Shown here piece after piece: positions 10,924 to 23,236 of a DNA stretch of 64,000 bases. Numbering within the stretch: position 1 is the stretch's first letter; each line of letters begins with the position of its first letter. Made by a program: the position numbers and the translations under genes. The stretch is from Prinia subflava (Eukaryota > Chordata > Aves > Passeriformes > Cisticolidae), in the NCBI RefSeq assembly GCF_021018805.1, contig NC_086254.1:3459001-3523000 (forward strand). The letters run 5' to 3'. The notes beneath the pieces were generated by a model. It did no database searches. It saw only the letters and a program-made list of their open reading frames with translations, and had not been told where the DNA came from.

Positions 10924-13900
10924 ATGTCGAGTGTCCACTACAAGTTCTCCTCCAGGCTGAGCTACGATGTGATCACATTTCACGGCCACAACATCTCCCT
11001 GCGTGAGCTCAAGCGCAAGATCATGGCCCGCGAGAGGCTGAAGGTGGCCAACTGCGACCTGCAGATCCTCAAAGCTGAGACCAGTGAAGGTGAGCGGGGT
11101 TCAGGCCCGGCCCCGGGGCCACCCAGGGGCAGCCGTGCAGTGCCACGAGCTGTGGGAGCCATGCTCTGCCCTGGGGACAAAAGCCGGGGCAAGAAATCAC
11201 AGTGGTGCATCTAAAACTGGCTTTTACATGATGTGCCACATAATTCCATGTCAATGTCCGTTCTTCCCAACTGTCTGGTGTTTTTTTGCTTTTGTGTTGC
11301 TTTCAGAATACCCCGATGATGCACAGATCCCAAAGAATGTCTCAGTGATCGTGAAGAGAGTCCCAGCTCGAGTGACGTGAGTATCCATGGGGCACTTGGA
11401 CTCCTTGTGAGGGATGTCAGGGTGTGAACTTCTTTTATGGATATGGGTTTACAGAGGCAATTGGACTTGTATCTGGTCAAAGGTGCTGTTAATTTCTTTT
11501 TTCATGGGGTAGATTTTAATGTAGCTGCTCCAAAGCAGACTCACGTTGTTAGGTTTGTGGGGACACAAACTCCAACACTGTAAATCCTAAGGTGATTCTC
11601 TTGGTTTTGTTCTTGGGATGATTGGGCTGAGAGCCAAGTCACAGATCCTGTTTCCTCCACATGAGGAGATTCCAGATCACATGTGTTTGCTTTTATTTGC
11701 TTTATAGTAATGACATGTACATACTGTAACAATTGCATATTATTAGAAATAAACTTTTAATGTGTTCCCATCTGAAAAGGGTCTGGCTGTCAGTATTGGA
11801 CTAGTTCTTGTACTGGGGAAGGTGGGTTTGGGGACTGTGGGGTATCTGGCAGATATCTTGCACCCCAAATTTGAGGCTTTGACACACTGTCTGTAGAAGA
11901 GAGACCAAGAATTCTGGATGCCTCAGTGCTGTGCTTCTAAACATGGCTTTGGTTTGGGGTTAATGGAAATATGGGTGCTTCACGCTGTCCTGTCACAGCA
12001 TTCCTCCCTTTTGGGCTGGATATACCTCACCTGGTGTTGTGGTGCTGCCCTGCAATGGCAGGTCCCAGATCCCATCAGTTCCTGTGAGTGAGGATCACGA
12101 GACAATGGCTCTGCAGCTGCAGCTTTCTGTCCCTCCAGCTGGAAACACAGAAATGCCTGGCAGAGTGGCTGATGTGTGGGAGGGATGAGGATCTGCTGTC
12201 ATGGGCGTTGTGTGTCTGATTCTTGAGGACCTGAATCAGACACAGATCACTGAGTATGGGGAATCTCAGCAAGTTTGCAAATGTAATAAATAGCTCCCAA
12301 AATGTTGTTGCATTCTCAAGATCACCTAAAAAGAAATTCTGCCAATTAAGACTCTTTTTTTCTTCCCCACAGAGTTCCTAAGTTCCACCAGCCCCTAGGA
12401 AAGGCTTGCAGGTGACCTTACTACCACTATTTGTAGTCACTCTAGCATCTGTAGCACACTGGGCACTTTGGCCCTACCACAGAGAAACACCATTGTGGAG
12501 ATGGAGCTGCTGACACTTCTGGTACTGCTTCGGCAGAGGAGGGATTATTTTTCACTGAAAGAAACCTGCACTTCTGAGCGTCGACACTGCCACTGTTCTG
12601 GCTAAGAATCTACACCCCTGTGTAACTGGTGACACAGTAGAAATGAGATTCTGGGGCCTTGTTTTAGTTGCATTGAAGGTACCAAGAGAGAAGAGTTTAT
12701 GAAGACAAATTTCCACATTCACTCAACTATCAGAACATAATGGTTTGATGCTCAGGTGTTCCTGTCAGTTTTCATAGCTCGATGCTTCATTTTAAGTTCA
12801 ATTTAAAATTTCTGTTAGAGGTTAGAGAATTAGAGAATTAGCTCTATAAGCCTCTATTTCTTCTGCCAGGAACCAAAATGAGCCAGTGAGGGGAACACCC
12901 AAGGCAGTACGTAAAACCCCAGCCTCACACTTCTTTCTACACATTGCACTTCATTCTGTACAGTGCAGCCTTGTATTAATTTTTTGGACATTGAACTTGA
13001 ATATGGTTTATTTCTTTTGTGAACAGATTGCTGACTCCTCTGCCCCTCTTTCTCTGGCCCAGCTCATTAAGGTATAGAGATGTTCTTTATCAAATACTTT
13101 TAAAAAAATCCTTTGCTTAGTCTATTTAAAACTTATACTGTGATCTACAGCTGGGTAGTTGTGGTAATGTGATCTAAAGTGTATTTTTAGTAATTTAAGG
13201 TGTTTATTGTAAGTTTAAACTGTGTGTAAGTTGTGATGCCATCCCGGAAAGAGAAGTTCCCAGGTTGGGAAGAGGGAAGGGGAGCACCTCATCAGCCCCA
13301 AGGTAATGTGTCTGCACTACTCCTCTTCAAGACCCCAAGCAGCATCACTTCAGTACCTGTTTCCTATTTTGTATCACCAGTTTTGCACTGGAAACTAACA
13401 GTTTGTGTTGTTCAAATGTGTACAGAAGAACTGAACTGGCTGTAAGTTTTGGACATTTCAGGGAGGTTTGCAGCAGCCAAAACAAACATTTCTGCAACAA
13501 CACTTAGGAGGCTCAAAGTTTGAATTTCTGGCCATGACAACTATACATCCATTCCTTGGTTGCTGCACTTGTTCACAAATTGGGGTCCAGGGACAGTGGA
13601 CAACACAATCTCCTTTGTTTGACTGCAGACAGTGTAAATGTTTTTGTTATTATTACTACCTTGTAAAAAGTGCCATATTTGAATTTGGGTCTATTCCTAG
13701 ACATGTTTTGTTGGGGCTTGGTTGTGTTTTGTAAACCATTTGGGTTTAAACACATTGGTCAAGTGTCTGTAAATTTCTCTGTAAATGTTGATGGGAATGA
13801 TTCCAGAGCGGTGGATCTGGATCATGTTCCTGTACAGAAAAACACTCTGTCAATGAAACACCCATTTATTAAATCTCCAAATCGGTTGCTTTTGTGAAGG

Positions 13901-15015
13901 GATATCTGTGAAAGCAAAACCTCAAGAGGTTGACCCCTCCTGGGCTGTTGTCTTTGGCCAGCTTTGTCTTTGCTGGGGAGGCTCAAACGTGTTCCTCATG
14001 TGTCTGTCCAACCCTCCCCTGTCACACAGACCCCCAATCTGGCTGAGGCCAATGCTGCAGAAGAGGACAAGATCAAAGCCATGATGATCCAGTCCTGCTG
14101 TTACTATGAGCCCCTCAAGTAAGTGTTGGAAAGGTCAAATCTGGTCTTGGAAGAACATGGAAAATCACATGTTAATCCCTTGTTTTAACAAGGGACACAC
14201 AATTCCTACTTTCCTCTTTTTTTACCCCCCAAAACTTGCAGTGACCTGAAGCCACCCTTGGCTCCTGTTCCATCATCACCTACCAGCCCTGTTCCCAGGC
14301 TTAAAAGGAGTTCAGGAATTCCCATGAGTTTTATGGTGGAGGTGAAGGACCCCAACACAAAGGGAGCAATGCTTACACCCAGTGGGAAATATGCCATCCC
14401 AATTATTAATTTGTAAGTATGGAATTAATTGCACTAACCAAAAGTGACCAAGAAAAGCCATGAGAAAACACCTGAGTGGCAAAGCCACCACACTGGCCAC
14501 CACCTGTCCCTGTGGGGCAGGGAGTGTTGCTACTCTAGCTGATCCATCCCAGAGGTCATCTAAAAATTCCAGCAAGGAAATAACAAATGCAGGACAAGAA
14601 AGGACATTCCATTGTCCTGAGGCAGCAATGCAGGCACTCCAAAATCCATCCATAGCTCTGGAAGTCCACTGGGCACAGGAGAGTGGAGACAGATGGACCC
14701 TCCTGGATGCTTTTGCACTCACACTGTAGCTGCTCTTCTGTCTTGGCAGCAGGAACTTTTCCAGGGTACCCAGTTCTTCCGGGGCAGCAGCGTTACAGCA
14801 GCAGCTGAGAGAGGCTTTGGCATGAGCAGATGGAGAAGAAAGAAAACACCCAAACCAAATTTTGGAGGAAAATAAGTGGGGAGAGGAACTGTTTTGAATT
14901 AACTTCATCATGTCCTTCTTTCACCCCATACAGAAGACAACATGCACAGCCAAGGTCTCCAGCTGGAATGGAGCCTCCAATGAAAAAAGTGAAGAAAGCA
15001 GAGAAGCCAGTTTAA
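10924..15015 (+). CDS. RBBP6-like DWNN-domain protein, short form lacking zinc knuckle and RING
   Basis: RBBP6 is a nuclear E3 ligase whose full form has DWNN, CCHC knuckle, RING and long SR/p53-binding regions. Exons here are 10924-11089, 11307-11376, 12870-12906, 13027-13071, 14030-14118, 14242-14412 and 14934-15015. Phases all agree, giving 219 codons plus stop. Residues 1-76 are a clear DWNN ubiquitin-like domain (starts MSSVHYKFSSRLSYD). Residues ~90-135 match the RBBP6 linker (SLAQL, AEEDKIKAMM). Residues ~158-190 match the segment after the knuckle (SGIPMSFMVEVKDPN). The CCHC exon is missing: only a ~120-bp intron separates exons 5 and 6. The RING is also absent, and the protein ends in a basic tail (MKKVKKAEKP). 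Because it keeps introns it is a DNA-level duplicate, not a retrocopy. It may be an adaptor-like DWNN protein or a decaying paralogue; open frame and intact sites favour function. Confidence 0.82.
14749..14880 (+). other. Doubtful additional exon of RBBP6-like gene
   Basis: A good acceptor (cttggcag) precedes an open frame ending at a stop near 14,875, and the tail is basic. In the phase demanded by exon 6 it hits a stop early. It is therefore at best an alternative terminal exon and is left out of the main model. Confidence 0.2.
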
Positions 15016-15200
15016 TTCACGTTCTTCATTCTTCATTCATGTTCTTTATTAATGTTCCTAATTATCTGTTCTTCTTTCTTGTTCTACCTTCCTATTCTTA
15101 TCTCATTGTTCTTTATTCATTCTTCTTATTTCATGTTCGTAATTAATTGTTCACTCATTGTTTTAGTTCTTCTTCATTCTTCTTATCTCATCTTCTACAA
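15016..15200. repeat. T-rich degenerate (ATTC/TTCTT) tract in RBBP6-like 3'UTR
   Basis: Runs of 'ttcttcattcttcattcatgttcttt' type words, almost free of G. It lies between the RBBP6-like stop codon and its polyadenylation signal. Confidence 0.8.
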
Positions 15201-15228
15201 TCTCTTGCAAGACAATAGATATTTGGAC

Positions 15229-15234
15229 AATAAA
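15229..15234 (+). terminator. Polyadenylation signal AATAAA (RBBP6-like)
   Basis: Canonical hexamer 214 nt after the stop codon, in 'ggacaataaacaatac'. It is the first canonical signal downstream. Confidence 0.7.
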
Positions 15235-15779
15235 CAATACAGCATTTAAAGGAGCTTATTTTGCTTTACTTTTCCCTACGTGTGCTGCATATTACAAGCC
15301 TTGTCATGTCACTGGAAATTAACTTGATTGGTCACCACTGCAGACAGCTGACTTTGGCACTGGTTTTCCTTCTCACGCTGTATGCAACAAAAATCTCAGG
15401 AAATTAGGGATAAGAAAAAGTCTTGAAAGGAGAAAAAACCAAAGAGAGGCAATAGTGATTAAAGACACTAAAGCTAAGAAGATGTGCCCCAGAGGAGTTG
15501 CAGGAGTCTCCCATATTCACACTTCTGGCAAAGAAACAGCAGAAGGTGGCTGACAAGGTCAGGATGCAGGAAATACATTCCCTTTCCATGTTGTCAGGTT
15601 TCCCAACACTCAAAAGCAGATTTGAGAGTCCTCTGGGGTTTATTTCCTTTGATGGTTCATGAATCAGCTCTGTATGCCCTCACCCAAACATTGCTGCCCT
15701 AGAGCTTTGAAGCAGGAAGGACTCGGGGTGAACAGAGCGTGTTCTGGAAAGGGGCAGGGGGGGGTGGATGGTGGGTGTT

Positions 15780-16170
15780 GAAGGGAAGAACTTGGTTTGT
15801 CTTCCTCCATAGTCTTGGGAACATTGACAGGAGAAATCATTCAATTGTCCTCTTCATGGACTCTCAAGCTGACATAAAACCCAGCTTGGAGGAAATTGTG
15901 CAAAGGCTTCACCCACAGAGACTCTTTGCCCTGCACTCCAGAGGAGCAAGGAGACCATGCCTCAACAACACTGCAGCTCAGTGAGGAGCTCACAGGGGCC
16001 CTCCTGCACCTCCAGCATGAGGAACAGCACCCCACTGCCTCCCTGGCAAAGGCTGATCCCTTTGTTGGAGCAATGGATGCTCCAAACCAGACTTGGGTTT
16101 GCAGCAGCAGAGGAGCTGGCTTAGATGTAATGCACATTAAACTCATTAAAAGAAAACCTGTGAGGGTTCT
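15780..16170 (+). repeat. Middle inverted-repeat block, left copy
   Basis: The reverse complement is at about 39,980-40,335. Shared words include 'gaagaacttggtttgtcttcc', 'ccagcttggaggaaattgtgcaaagg' and the run after 'ctgcagctcagtgaggagctcacag'. No coding capacity is recognised. Confidence 0.9.
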
Positions 16171-16199
16171 CTCTCCTGCTAGGCCTTAGAGCACTTTTC

Positions 16200-16512
16200 A
16201 GCAAATTAAAGGACTACCAAATGGCCTGGAAATGGACTTTGAACAAGGGTCTGGCATGGGAATGGCTTCACACTGAGAGGGGGGAGAGATAGGTGGGATA
16301 TTGGGAAGAAATTCTTCCCTGTGAGCATGCTGATGCCCTGGCACAGGGTGCCCAGAGAAGCTGTGTCTGCCCCATTGCTGGAAGCGTCCAAGACCAGGAA
16401 AGATGGGCCTTGGAGCAACCTGCTCCAGCAGAAAATGTTCCTTTACCTGTCCCTGACAGGTGGTGAAATGAGATGATCTTTTAGGTCCCTTCCAGCCTAA
16501 GCCTGTTCATGA
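16200..16512 (+). mobile_element. CR1 LINE 3' fragment
   Basis: The sequence reads as the CR1 3' region: 'tgggaagaaattcttccctgtga', 'ggcacagggtgcccagagaagctgtg', 'ggtggtgaaatgagatgatctttt'. It flanks copy A. A minus-strand CR1 at 39,255-39,585 occupies the equivalent outer flank of copy C, and a short CR1 tail remains at about 30,899-30,945 beside copy B. Confidence 0.85.
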
Positions 16513-16575
16513 CTCCATTCACCCATCACTTTATGGGCCTGGCACCCCATGGCTCCCAGGAATGGAGTGGGGGGC

Positions 16576-16588
16576 GTTGCCTGGCAAC
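16576..16588. promoter_or_regulatory. X-box (RFX-type) palindrome upstream of copy A
   Basis: GTTGCCTGGCAAC is a perfect inverted repeat with a 1-nt centre and fits the X-box consensus GTNRCC-N(0-3)-RGYAAC bound by RFX factors, which activate ciliary and spermatid genes. It ends 224 bp before the ATG of copy A. Confidence 0.7.
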
Positions 16589-16811
16589 GGGAGTTGATGA
16601 TGAGGGGCATGAGCAGCACAGGCTCCAGTCCTGCAAGGGATGAGGAAGGAGGAAGGAGCCTGCTGGCTACTCATCCTTTTTATCATTGCTTTTGCCCATC
16701 GCTTCTACCATTGCTTTTGTTCATCCCTTTTATCACCCCTTTTGCTCATCCCTGACAGACCCAACTGGGCAAGAAGGCTTGTGACCAAGCAGGGACGGAG
16801 TGTGTGCAGAC

Positions 16812-19800
16812 ATGGCAGTGTCCCTGGACACACTCAGCCTCTCCCAGCTCCTGGATGTCTCCATTGGGATGCCCCAGATGGGGACTGTCCATTTTGCAGC
16901 CCTGCGGAAGCTGCTGCAGGCCGTGCTGGAGCACCTGGACGTGCAGTACCTGACCACCGAGGAGCCGTGGCCGGGACACCTCAGCGGCCCCTCACTCGCT
17001 GACCTGGCTGCTGAAGTGAAAGAAATGAAGAAGGAGATTGAAATAAACAACAAACAAATCATAGAGGTAAAGGCTCTTCCCAGCCCTCTGGGTGCTCCCC
17101 CACCAGACAGCCCCTCCCTGCTTCCTCACACAGCAGGGCCTGGCACTGCCCTCACTGCAGTGACCCGGCTGTGCCATGGGCTGCCCGTGCCAGGGTGGGG
17201 CTCTTTGGGGTGTTGCTGCCCTGGCCATCACCTCTTGTATCCCTGTTTCTCGGACTGTTTCACAGATGTTTAATGAGGAGATAGGTCGGATAAAGGCAGA
17301 ACTTTCCAGCTTCTCAGAGGATATTAGTAACATCCAGAAGGAACAGGTTTGTGCAGACCACTGCGGTGGGGAATGTCCTTTTGCCACACTCCTCATCTCT
17401 GATACCACTTTCTCCTACAGTCCCACATGGCAGAGAACATAAAGAAGCTCGAGGCGGTGCAGGATGAGGTGAGCTGCTGCTGGGAGCAGGCCGTGGGTCT
17501 GACAGCAGCCAGCACCCCCGGCTCTGCTGGCTGCAGGCTCAGCACCCTCATCCCTGCTGGATGCACGGGCAGCACTGCCTGCAGGGCCCTGCCAGCCTGC
17601 CTGAGCCCGGCCCTCAGCTTCCCCCACTGCTCTGCACACCACAGCAGGGCTCAAGGCCTTGCAGGTCCCCATTGACCCTCCCCAGGGTCTCACTGCCACC
17701 ACTCCTCTCTCCTTAGGAAAAAAATCTCATCCAGGATCTCCGTGAGGAGATTGACAGAATGCAGACAGCACAGATCTACATGGAAGCAGACATAAAGAAG
17801 ACAATGGAGGCCCTTCCCTTAGTGAGCTGTTGGGTGGTGTCATCTTTGGGCTCTCACAGGGAACTTCAGTTTGACTCCAAGACCACTGGTTTGGGGTCAG
17901 GGTGTCCAGAATGGGTGGGGGGCCCTGGATCTGCAGCTGAAGGATCTCCATGCTGGGACAACATGATGTCCCCATGCCCTGACTCTACTGTCACTGGCCT
18001 TCCCAGATGAAGAAGATGGGAGAGGACCTTAAAAAGCTGAGGGAGGATACAACCAATTGGAAAGAAGAGATCAGCAAGGAGATCTCTCAGCAAATTGAGT
18101 AAGAGGACAGAAGTGGGTTTCATACCCTGGGGGGCTGCAAGGGCACCTGGGGGTCTGGGAGCATCCTGGTTTGCAGGCACGGGACAGTGCCCGAGCAGCC
18201 CTGCAGGGATAACCCCGCCCTTGCCCCCATCTCGCTGGCCAGGGCTGTGCTGCAGGAGACAAAGAATGATCTGCAGAGGATGGAAGAGCAGCAGGAGATG
18301 AAGAATGCCATGCTGGAGCAGATGGTGACTGAGACAGCCAAAAAGCTGAATGAGCAGGTGAAGCCCTGGGGAAGCACTCCCACCACCCACTGGCTCGGTG
18401 CAGGTGTCCTGGTGGGGTTCCCAGCCACATTCTCTGACTGACTGGGGCCATCCATCACTACTGATTCCCTTCATCCCATCTCTTGAGCCAATTCCCTCTG
18501 CCCTTCCTGCAGCTTGGCGATGCACCAGAGACATCTGAGAGCCAGGAGGAGGAGGAGGAGGAAGAGAGTGGAGGATGCACTGGTTGCAAGTTCAATGTCA
18601 GAGCGTGTTTGATGAGCCTTCTCAAGAGCTACGAGAAAGTCCAGGAGCAGGTGGACTGCCTGGAATCACGGCACATAGCCATGGTCAAGCTCAAGAGGAT
18701 AATAAGGAATTGGGGCCAGGTAGGCAGCTGGCAGCATGGGGGATGGAGGACATTGCCCAGCTGGATGTGCTGGAGTGTGGGGGAGACCCAAACTGCCCCA
18801 AATAAAGCCTTGATGCAAACGTCCTGTAGTCACTGAGAGCTGGTGGCCACTGGCTGAGCAATGCACGTGTGCCCCGTGGAGCAGCCAGACCCCCTTGTGC
18901 TCAGAGCTACATTTTTCCTTTCCTGGAGCAGGACCAGGAGCGGTTTCAGCGCATAGAGACTACGCTTGTACAGATACAAGGCGACTGTAAGAAGCTCAGC
19001 TTGGACGCAGGGAAGTTCCAGAGGGACTCTCAACAAAAGCAGAAAGCAATTAAGGTATGTGGCTGAAACTCCTGTGGTGCCAGAGCATGTCCCAGGCTCT
19101 CCTTGTGACGCCAGGCAGGGGACCACAGAGAATCTGTCTCCCTGCAGAGACAAAACTGGACCTGTTCCAAGTGCCTTTCCATGAGATTTTTTGGGTAGGG
19201 GAAATGGGATGTGTTCTTCTGGCCAGGAGGCAGCTACAACCCAGCTTGGTTGGTGTCATGGCTTCTTTCTGTGCTGACAGATGCTGTTCCAGTCTGTGGA
19301 GAAGCTGCAGAAGGAGAAAGCAGATGAGCAGGACATGTGGGAAGCGATGGACCTGGTACAGTCTCCAGGGGCCTCTGATCCCCCTCCAGGGGATCCTGGG
19401 CAGGGTGACAAATGCCCTTTGTCCCTTGGGGGCTGGGTGGCAGAACTGGCCTAGGGGAGGGAGGATTTCCTGAGCACGTGAGGCCCCTCACCCTTCAGAT
19501 GTTGGGACCAACATCAACCGGGGTGATGGGGCAAGAGGGGCCTCAGCCCCCCTGAGAGGGGCACGATGGCCTGGAGGAAGCCCTTCTCCCTCTGCCCCTC
19601 ACACGTGCTGGCCCTGCCTGTCCTTCCTCATCCCTTTCCCCACCACTCTCCTGCTATTTCCCTCTGTTAGAAGGTGGACAGAGCTGCCTTGGGCAGGAAA
19701 GTCAATTGCAGCCAGTTTGAAGCCGTCATGGAGCAGCTGGATAAGAGGATGCAGGAGTTGCAGAATCTGATTTCAGAGCAGAAGGAGCACTGGGAGGTGG

Positions 19801-22591
19801 TGCAGGAGCAGTTCAGCGATGCAATGGATGAGAAGGTGAGGGGTACCTCGAGCCCCAGCATCAGAAACTGGCACCTGGGGGACTGGACAGCCTGAGGCAG
19901 CATCGCTCTGAGGATCCCCCTCCAGGCTTGTCCCTGGAGACCTCCGTGTCACATCCTGGGGCAGCTGGCTGAGGCTGTGCTCCTTTCACAGCTGGATCGA
20001 CAGGAACTGAAGACATTCAGTGATCAGATAGAGGAGACGTGGAACAGGAACATTGAAGAATTGGAGAATAGGTTGATGCGTGAGAGTGCTGCTGGGATTA
20101 AGAAGTGAGTGTGCTGGAGATGCTGATGGCTTTGGGGACAGCCATGGTCCCGTTCCCTCCACCTGTCCCAGACACTGCCCTTGCACTCCCCTGCCACGGG
20201 ACTGATTCAGCTGCTTCCATGGGGATGCTGATGAAGCAGCTGCACCTTCTCCTTCCACCAGCAGCAGGTTCCACACAGCAAAGGAGGCACCAGGAGGGCA
20301 AACCTGCACCATGGAGCCCTCCCAAAACAAAAGGCTCATGTGGTGCAAAGGCTCCCAGAAGCCAGCCTGGGAGATGGCAACTCCTCCTGCCAGGCAGGGC
20401 TGTGACACGCAGTATCCCACAGCTGGCCCGTGCCCTGCCCGCCTGGCCAGGCACACGGGGGACTTTGGGGCCACACAGGGGCTGACACAGTGCAAGGGCT
20501 GGCTGGGATGGTGCCGTGGGTGCCTGTGCCCTTCACCTGGCACCAGCCAGCAGCTTGGGGATGGGGACAAAGAGGCTCCAGAGCCCAGGTTCAGCCTGCA
20601 AACGCCGTGACTCTGTGCACTGACGTGCCAGGCCCCCACCTGTGCCAGCCAGTTGCTGCCTGTGTGCGGGCAGGGCTGTGGGCCCAGGAGCTCACCCAGC
20701 CCTCTCCTCTCGCCCTCCTCAGGCAGCTGCCAGTGCCCTTCTCCTGCCTGTCCTGTGACCGCATGCTCACCATGCACGTTCCTGGCCCGTGAGTAGCACC
20801 AGTGCACCGGGGGGCTCTGGGGCTGTGCTGGGGGACATGGGTGTCACCAGTGACCCCCTGTGCTGGCCACAGGGGTGACAGTGACTGCTTGGGAGGCTCT
20901 GATGTGGGCAGCCCCCTCTGCAGCCCTGCCCATCTGCAGGGGCTCTGGGGACTCATCCCAAGGGCTACAGGCACCGGGATGCCCTTGGGTACAATCCCAT
21001 GGGTTTGGGGCTGCTGCCTCCAACAGGAACAGGTTGTTTGTCCCCTGTCACACACCTGTGACTCCTGCCCTCCACAGGTACCCCGAGACACTTCCATATT
21101 TGCAGCCAATGCCCCCCAGCAAGGATCCGCAGCACAGCCAAAGGTAGGGGCTTGGAGGACACAGTCTTGGCTCCCGGGGGGCAGGGGAGCCCTGCCAGGG
21201 CTCCTCCCTGGGCTGGGGCAGAGGACACTGGAGAGCAGAGGGCACCTCTGGAGGGCCAGTGCTTGCCCCACGTAAGGGGAGTTTTGCAGCCCCTGCCTTG
21301 CACTGCCCTGTCTGGCCCATGTCTCTGTCCCAAAGTTGCTGAAAGCACTTCTGCTGAGCTGTGTCTGATTTCATTCTGAGCTCAGCCTTGGTGGGGAGGT
21401 GTTTGCCTCCTGTCAAAGAGTTCCCAAAACCAAGCCCTGCAGCTGGCACAGCCCAGCTCCTGCCAGCTGGAGTCCTGTGCACACGCACCTGCCATGGCCA
21501 TGGCCAGCACTCCTGGCCGTGGGGAAAAGCCAGCACATCCAGCCTGGTAGCATTGGGCTTGGGTCTCCTGCAGCACATGAACTGCTGGGAGGGACATGCC
21601 CCTGCAGGCACAGCACCAGTGCCCTCCCTGGCACAGCAGGGTGAAGCCAGTGATGCCCCAGGGCTGGCCACTGAGCACCCTCTGCCCCATCCCACAGGAG
21701 GCCTGTGGTCCATGGCAGTGTGTCCCGTGTGCTGCAGAGCTCGGGGGACCACCAGGGCAGCAGCTCCACACTGCAGCACATCAACGCTTCTCTACAGAGA
21801 ACTGGGCAGCCACCGGTCTTCTTAACAGTCCCCAGCAAGGTAGGGATAATGACGGTGGCAACACAGAAGTGTGATTGAGGCTTGATGGCACTGCTGAGTA
21901 TACAGGGGGAATCTGTGTACTCAGTCCCCAGGCCGAGCTGGGTTGGGAGGATTACTGGGGAATGCTGAATTGGGCCCTGCATTGCAGCCAGCTGCTCTCT
22001 CCCCCTCAGCTCAGCGTGAACCAAGTGCTGGACAGTAGTGGACAAACCTCGAAAGGCCAGGATGACCAGCGCTTTGTGGTGATCACTAAACAGGATGACT
22101 CAGGTATGGCCCTGTTAGGGGATGGGATTCAGAGGGGAGAAGAGGGTGTTTGTCTGCTGGGTATGGCGTGCGGGGCGAGCAGGGCTCTGTCTGCAAACCT
22201 GGGCAAGTTAGGATTGGGGTTTGGGCTCTTGGCTGGGTAGGAAGTGGCAGAAGCAGAGTGGAGCAGAAGGACAGGCACATGGGACAGCTGATCTTGGATC
22301 TCTGACGGTCTCTGGCCAGGCATGTGGCACTCCTGCTGGCTCCATTATGGCCTGGCAGAGTTGTTCCAGCCAGAGGCTGCCCCTGGGAAGTCGGGGCTCA
22401 CCCTTCCCCTCCACGCCCAGGCCCTGCTGCCTCCCAGGATCACCAGCCAGGCACAGCCCCCCGACGCATCTCCTGAGCACCAGGGCTTGCCCAGCCACTG
22501 CAGCCCCGCCGCACATCAACAGCTCCCACCCAGGACTCAGCGCCCACTGCTCCACCCGGGACATCCAGTCAGCACTGAGAAAAGTCTGTGA
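16812..22591 (+). CDS. QRICH2/C16orf96-like DUF4795 coiled-coil protein, copy A
   Basis: Sixteen exons with consensus splice sites and consistent phase: 16812-17066, 17266-17346, 17421-17468, 17717-17821, 18007-18098, 18243-18357, 18513-18719, 18932-19054, 19281-19355, 19671-19835, 19992-20104, 20723-20788, 21078-21143, 21698-21839, 22010-22103, 22320-22591. They give 672 codons plus stop. Residues 1-60 form a conserved N-terminal fold ('LSLSQLLDVSIGMP', 'FAALRKLLQAVLEHLD'), shared with C16orf96/QRICH2. Residues ~65-460 are almost continuous coiled coil. Exon 7 carries a polyglutamate run and a CTGC pair (C254/C257). Exon 12 has the family signature CLSCD (C468/C471). The tail is Pro/Ser-rich. 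QRICH2 family members act in the sperm flagellum; a similar role here is inferred. The start codon is the first ATG of exon 1, and copies B and C use the same one. QRICH2 versus C16orf96 orthology cannot be settled by eye. Confidence 0.85.
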
Positions 22592-22632
22592 CAACGGCCA
22601 TCACAAACACCAATTCATAGTTGTATTCAGTT

Positions 22633-22638
22633 AATAAA
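22633..22638 (+). terminator. Polyadenylation signal AATAAA (copy A)
   Basis: Forty-two nucleotides after the copy A stop codon, in 'cagttaataaaaacc'. The same hexamer is kept in copy B. Confidence 0.85.
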
Positions 22639-22639
22639 A

Positions 22640-23236
22640 ACCTTAGCATTACAAGCATAGCCTTGCCTCACCAGCCTCTCTCTTCCCCGCGCTCCCTCTT
22701 GCTCCTTGCGCTCCTTCCCCGCTGCTGTGCCTCTGCCCCCAGCCCGAGCACATCCCTGCGCCCGGGCCAGGCCCTGACGCTGCTGCGGGCCCGCGGTGCC
22801 TGCAGGGCCGCGCTGAGGCTGCGGGGCCGCTGTGGAACCGGGGACAGCTCTGCACAGGCCGCGCCCTGCCGGGCTGCCAAGCCACGGCCACATCCCCGAG
22901 GTGCCTGCCCGGCGCTGCCGCTCTCGGCTGCCGCCTGAAATGCCGGCAGGCAGCCCTGACACCGGCTCAGGAGCCGCTGGAGCCGTGCCCGACGGCTGGC
23001 CCCGACCCCCAGCCCTCCCCCAAGTGCAGCTGTCCCTGAGTCTCTGCACCGCGAGGTTATTCCAAGCCCCTTCCTCAGCTCCCTGCTCCTCTTCCTTTCT
23101 CCAGGGGCAGCATTAGGGCCCGGCCCAGCGGGTTTCCTCCCTCAGGGCTGGCAGCGCTGAGCTCCCTCTCAGCCCCGCTCTGCAGAGCTGCTTTCCAGCC
23201 AGGCACCCCCGGGTGTCCCGCAGCCTGCGGCTGAAC
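22640..23236. other. GC-rich, CpG-containing inner arm segment (left)
   Basis: Downstream of the copy A polyA site the sequence becomes strongly GC-rich with many CpGs ('cgcccgggccaggccctgacg', 'gggcccgcggtgcc'). It resembles a CpG island. No supported exon was found; the open frames in it are by-products of base composition. Confidence 0.6.

Larger units (their letters stand above)
16530..23236 (+). repeat. Palindrome left arm (copy A)
   Basis: This arm is the inverted counterpart of 24,402-30,915. The inner ~600 bp is essentially identical: open frames across 22,621-22,938 translate identically to the opposite arm. Introns in 20.1-21.6 kb are near identical, while other segments, such as intron 14, differ by roughly a tenth. 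The arm ends at 'cgcagcctgcggctgaa'. Confidence 0.95.
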
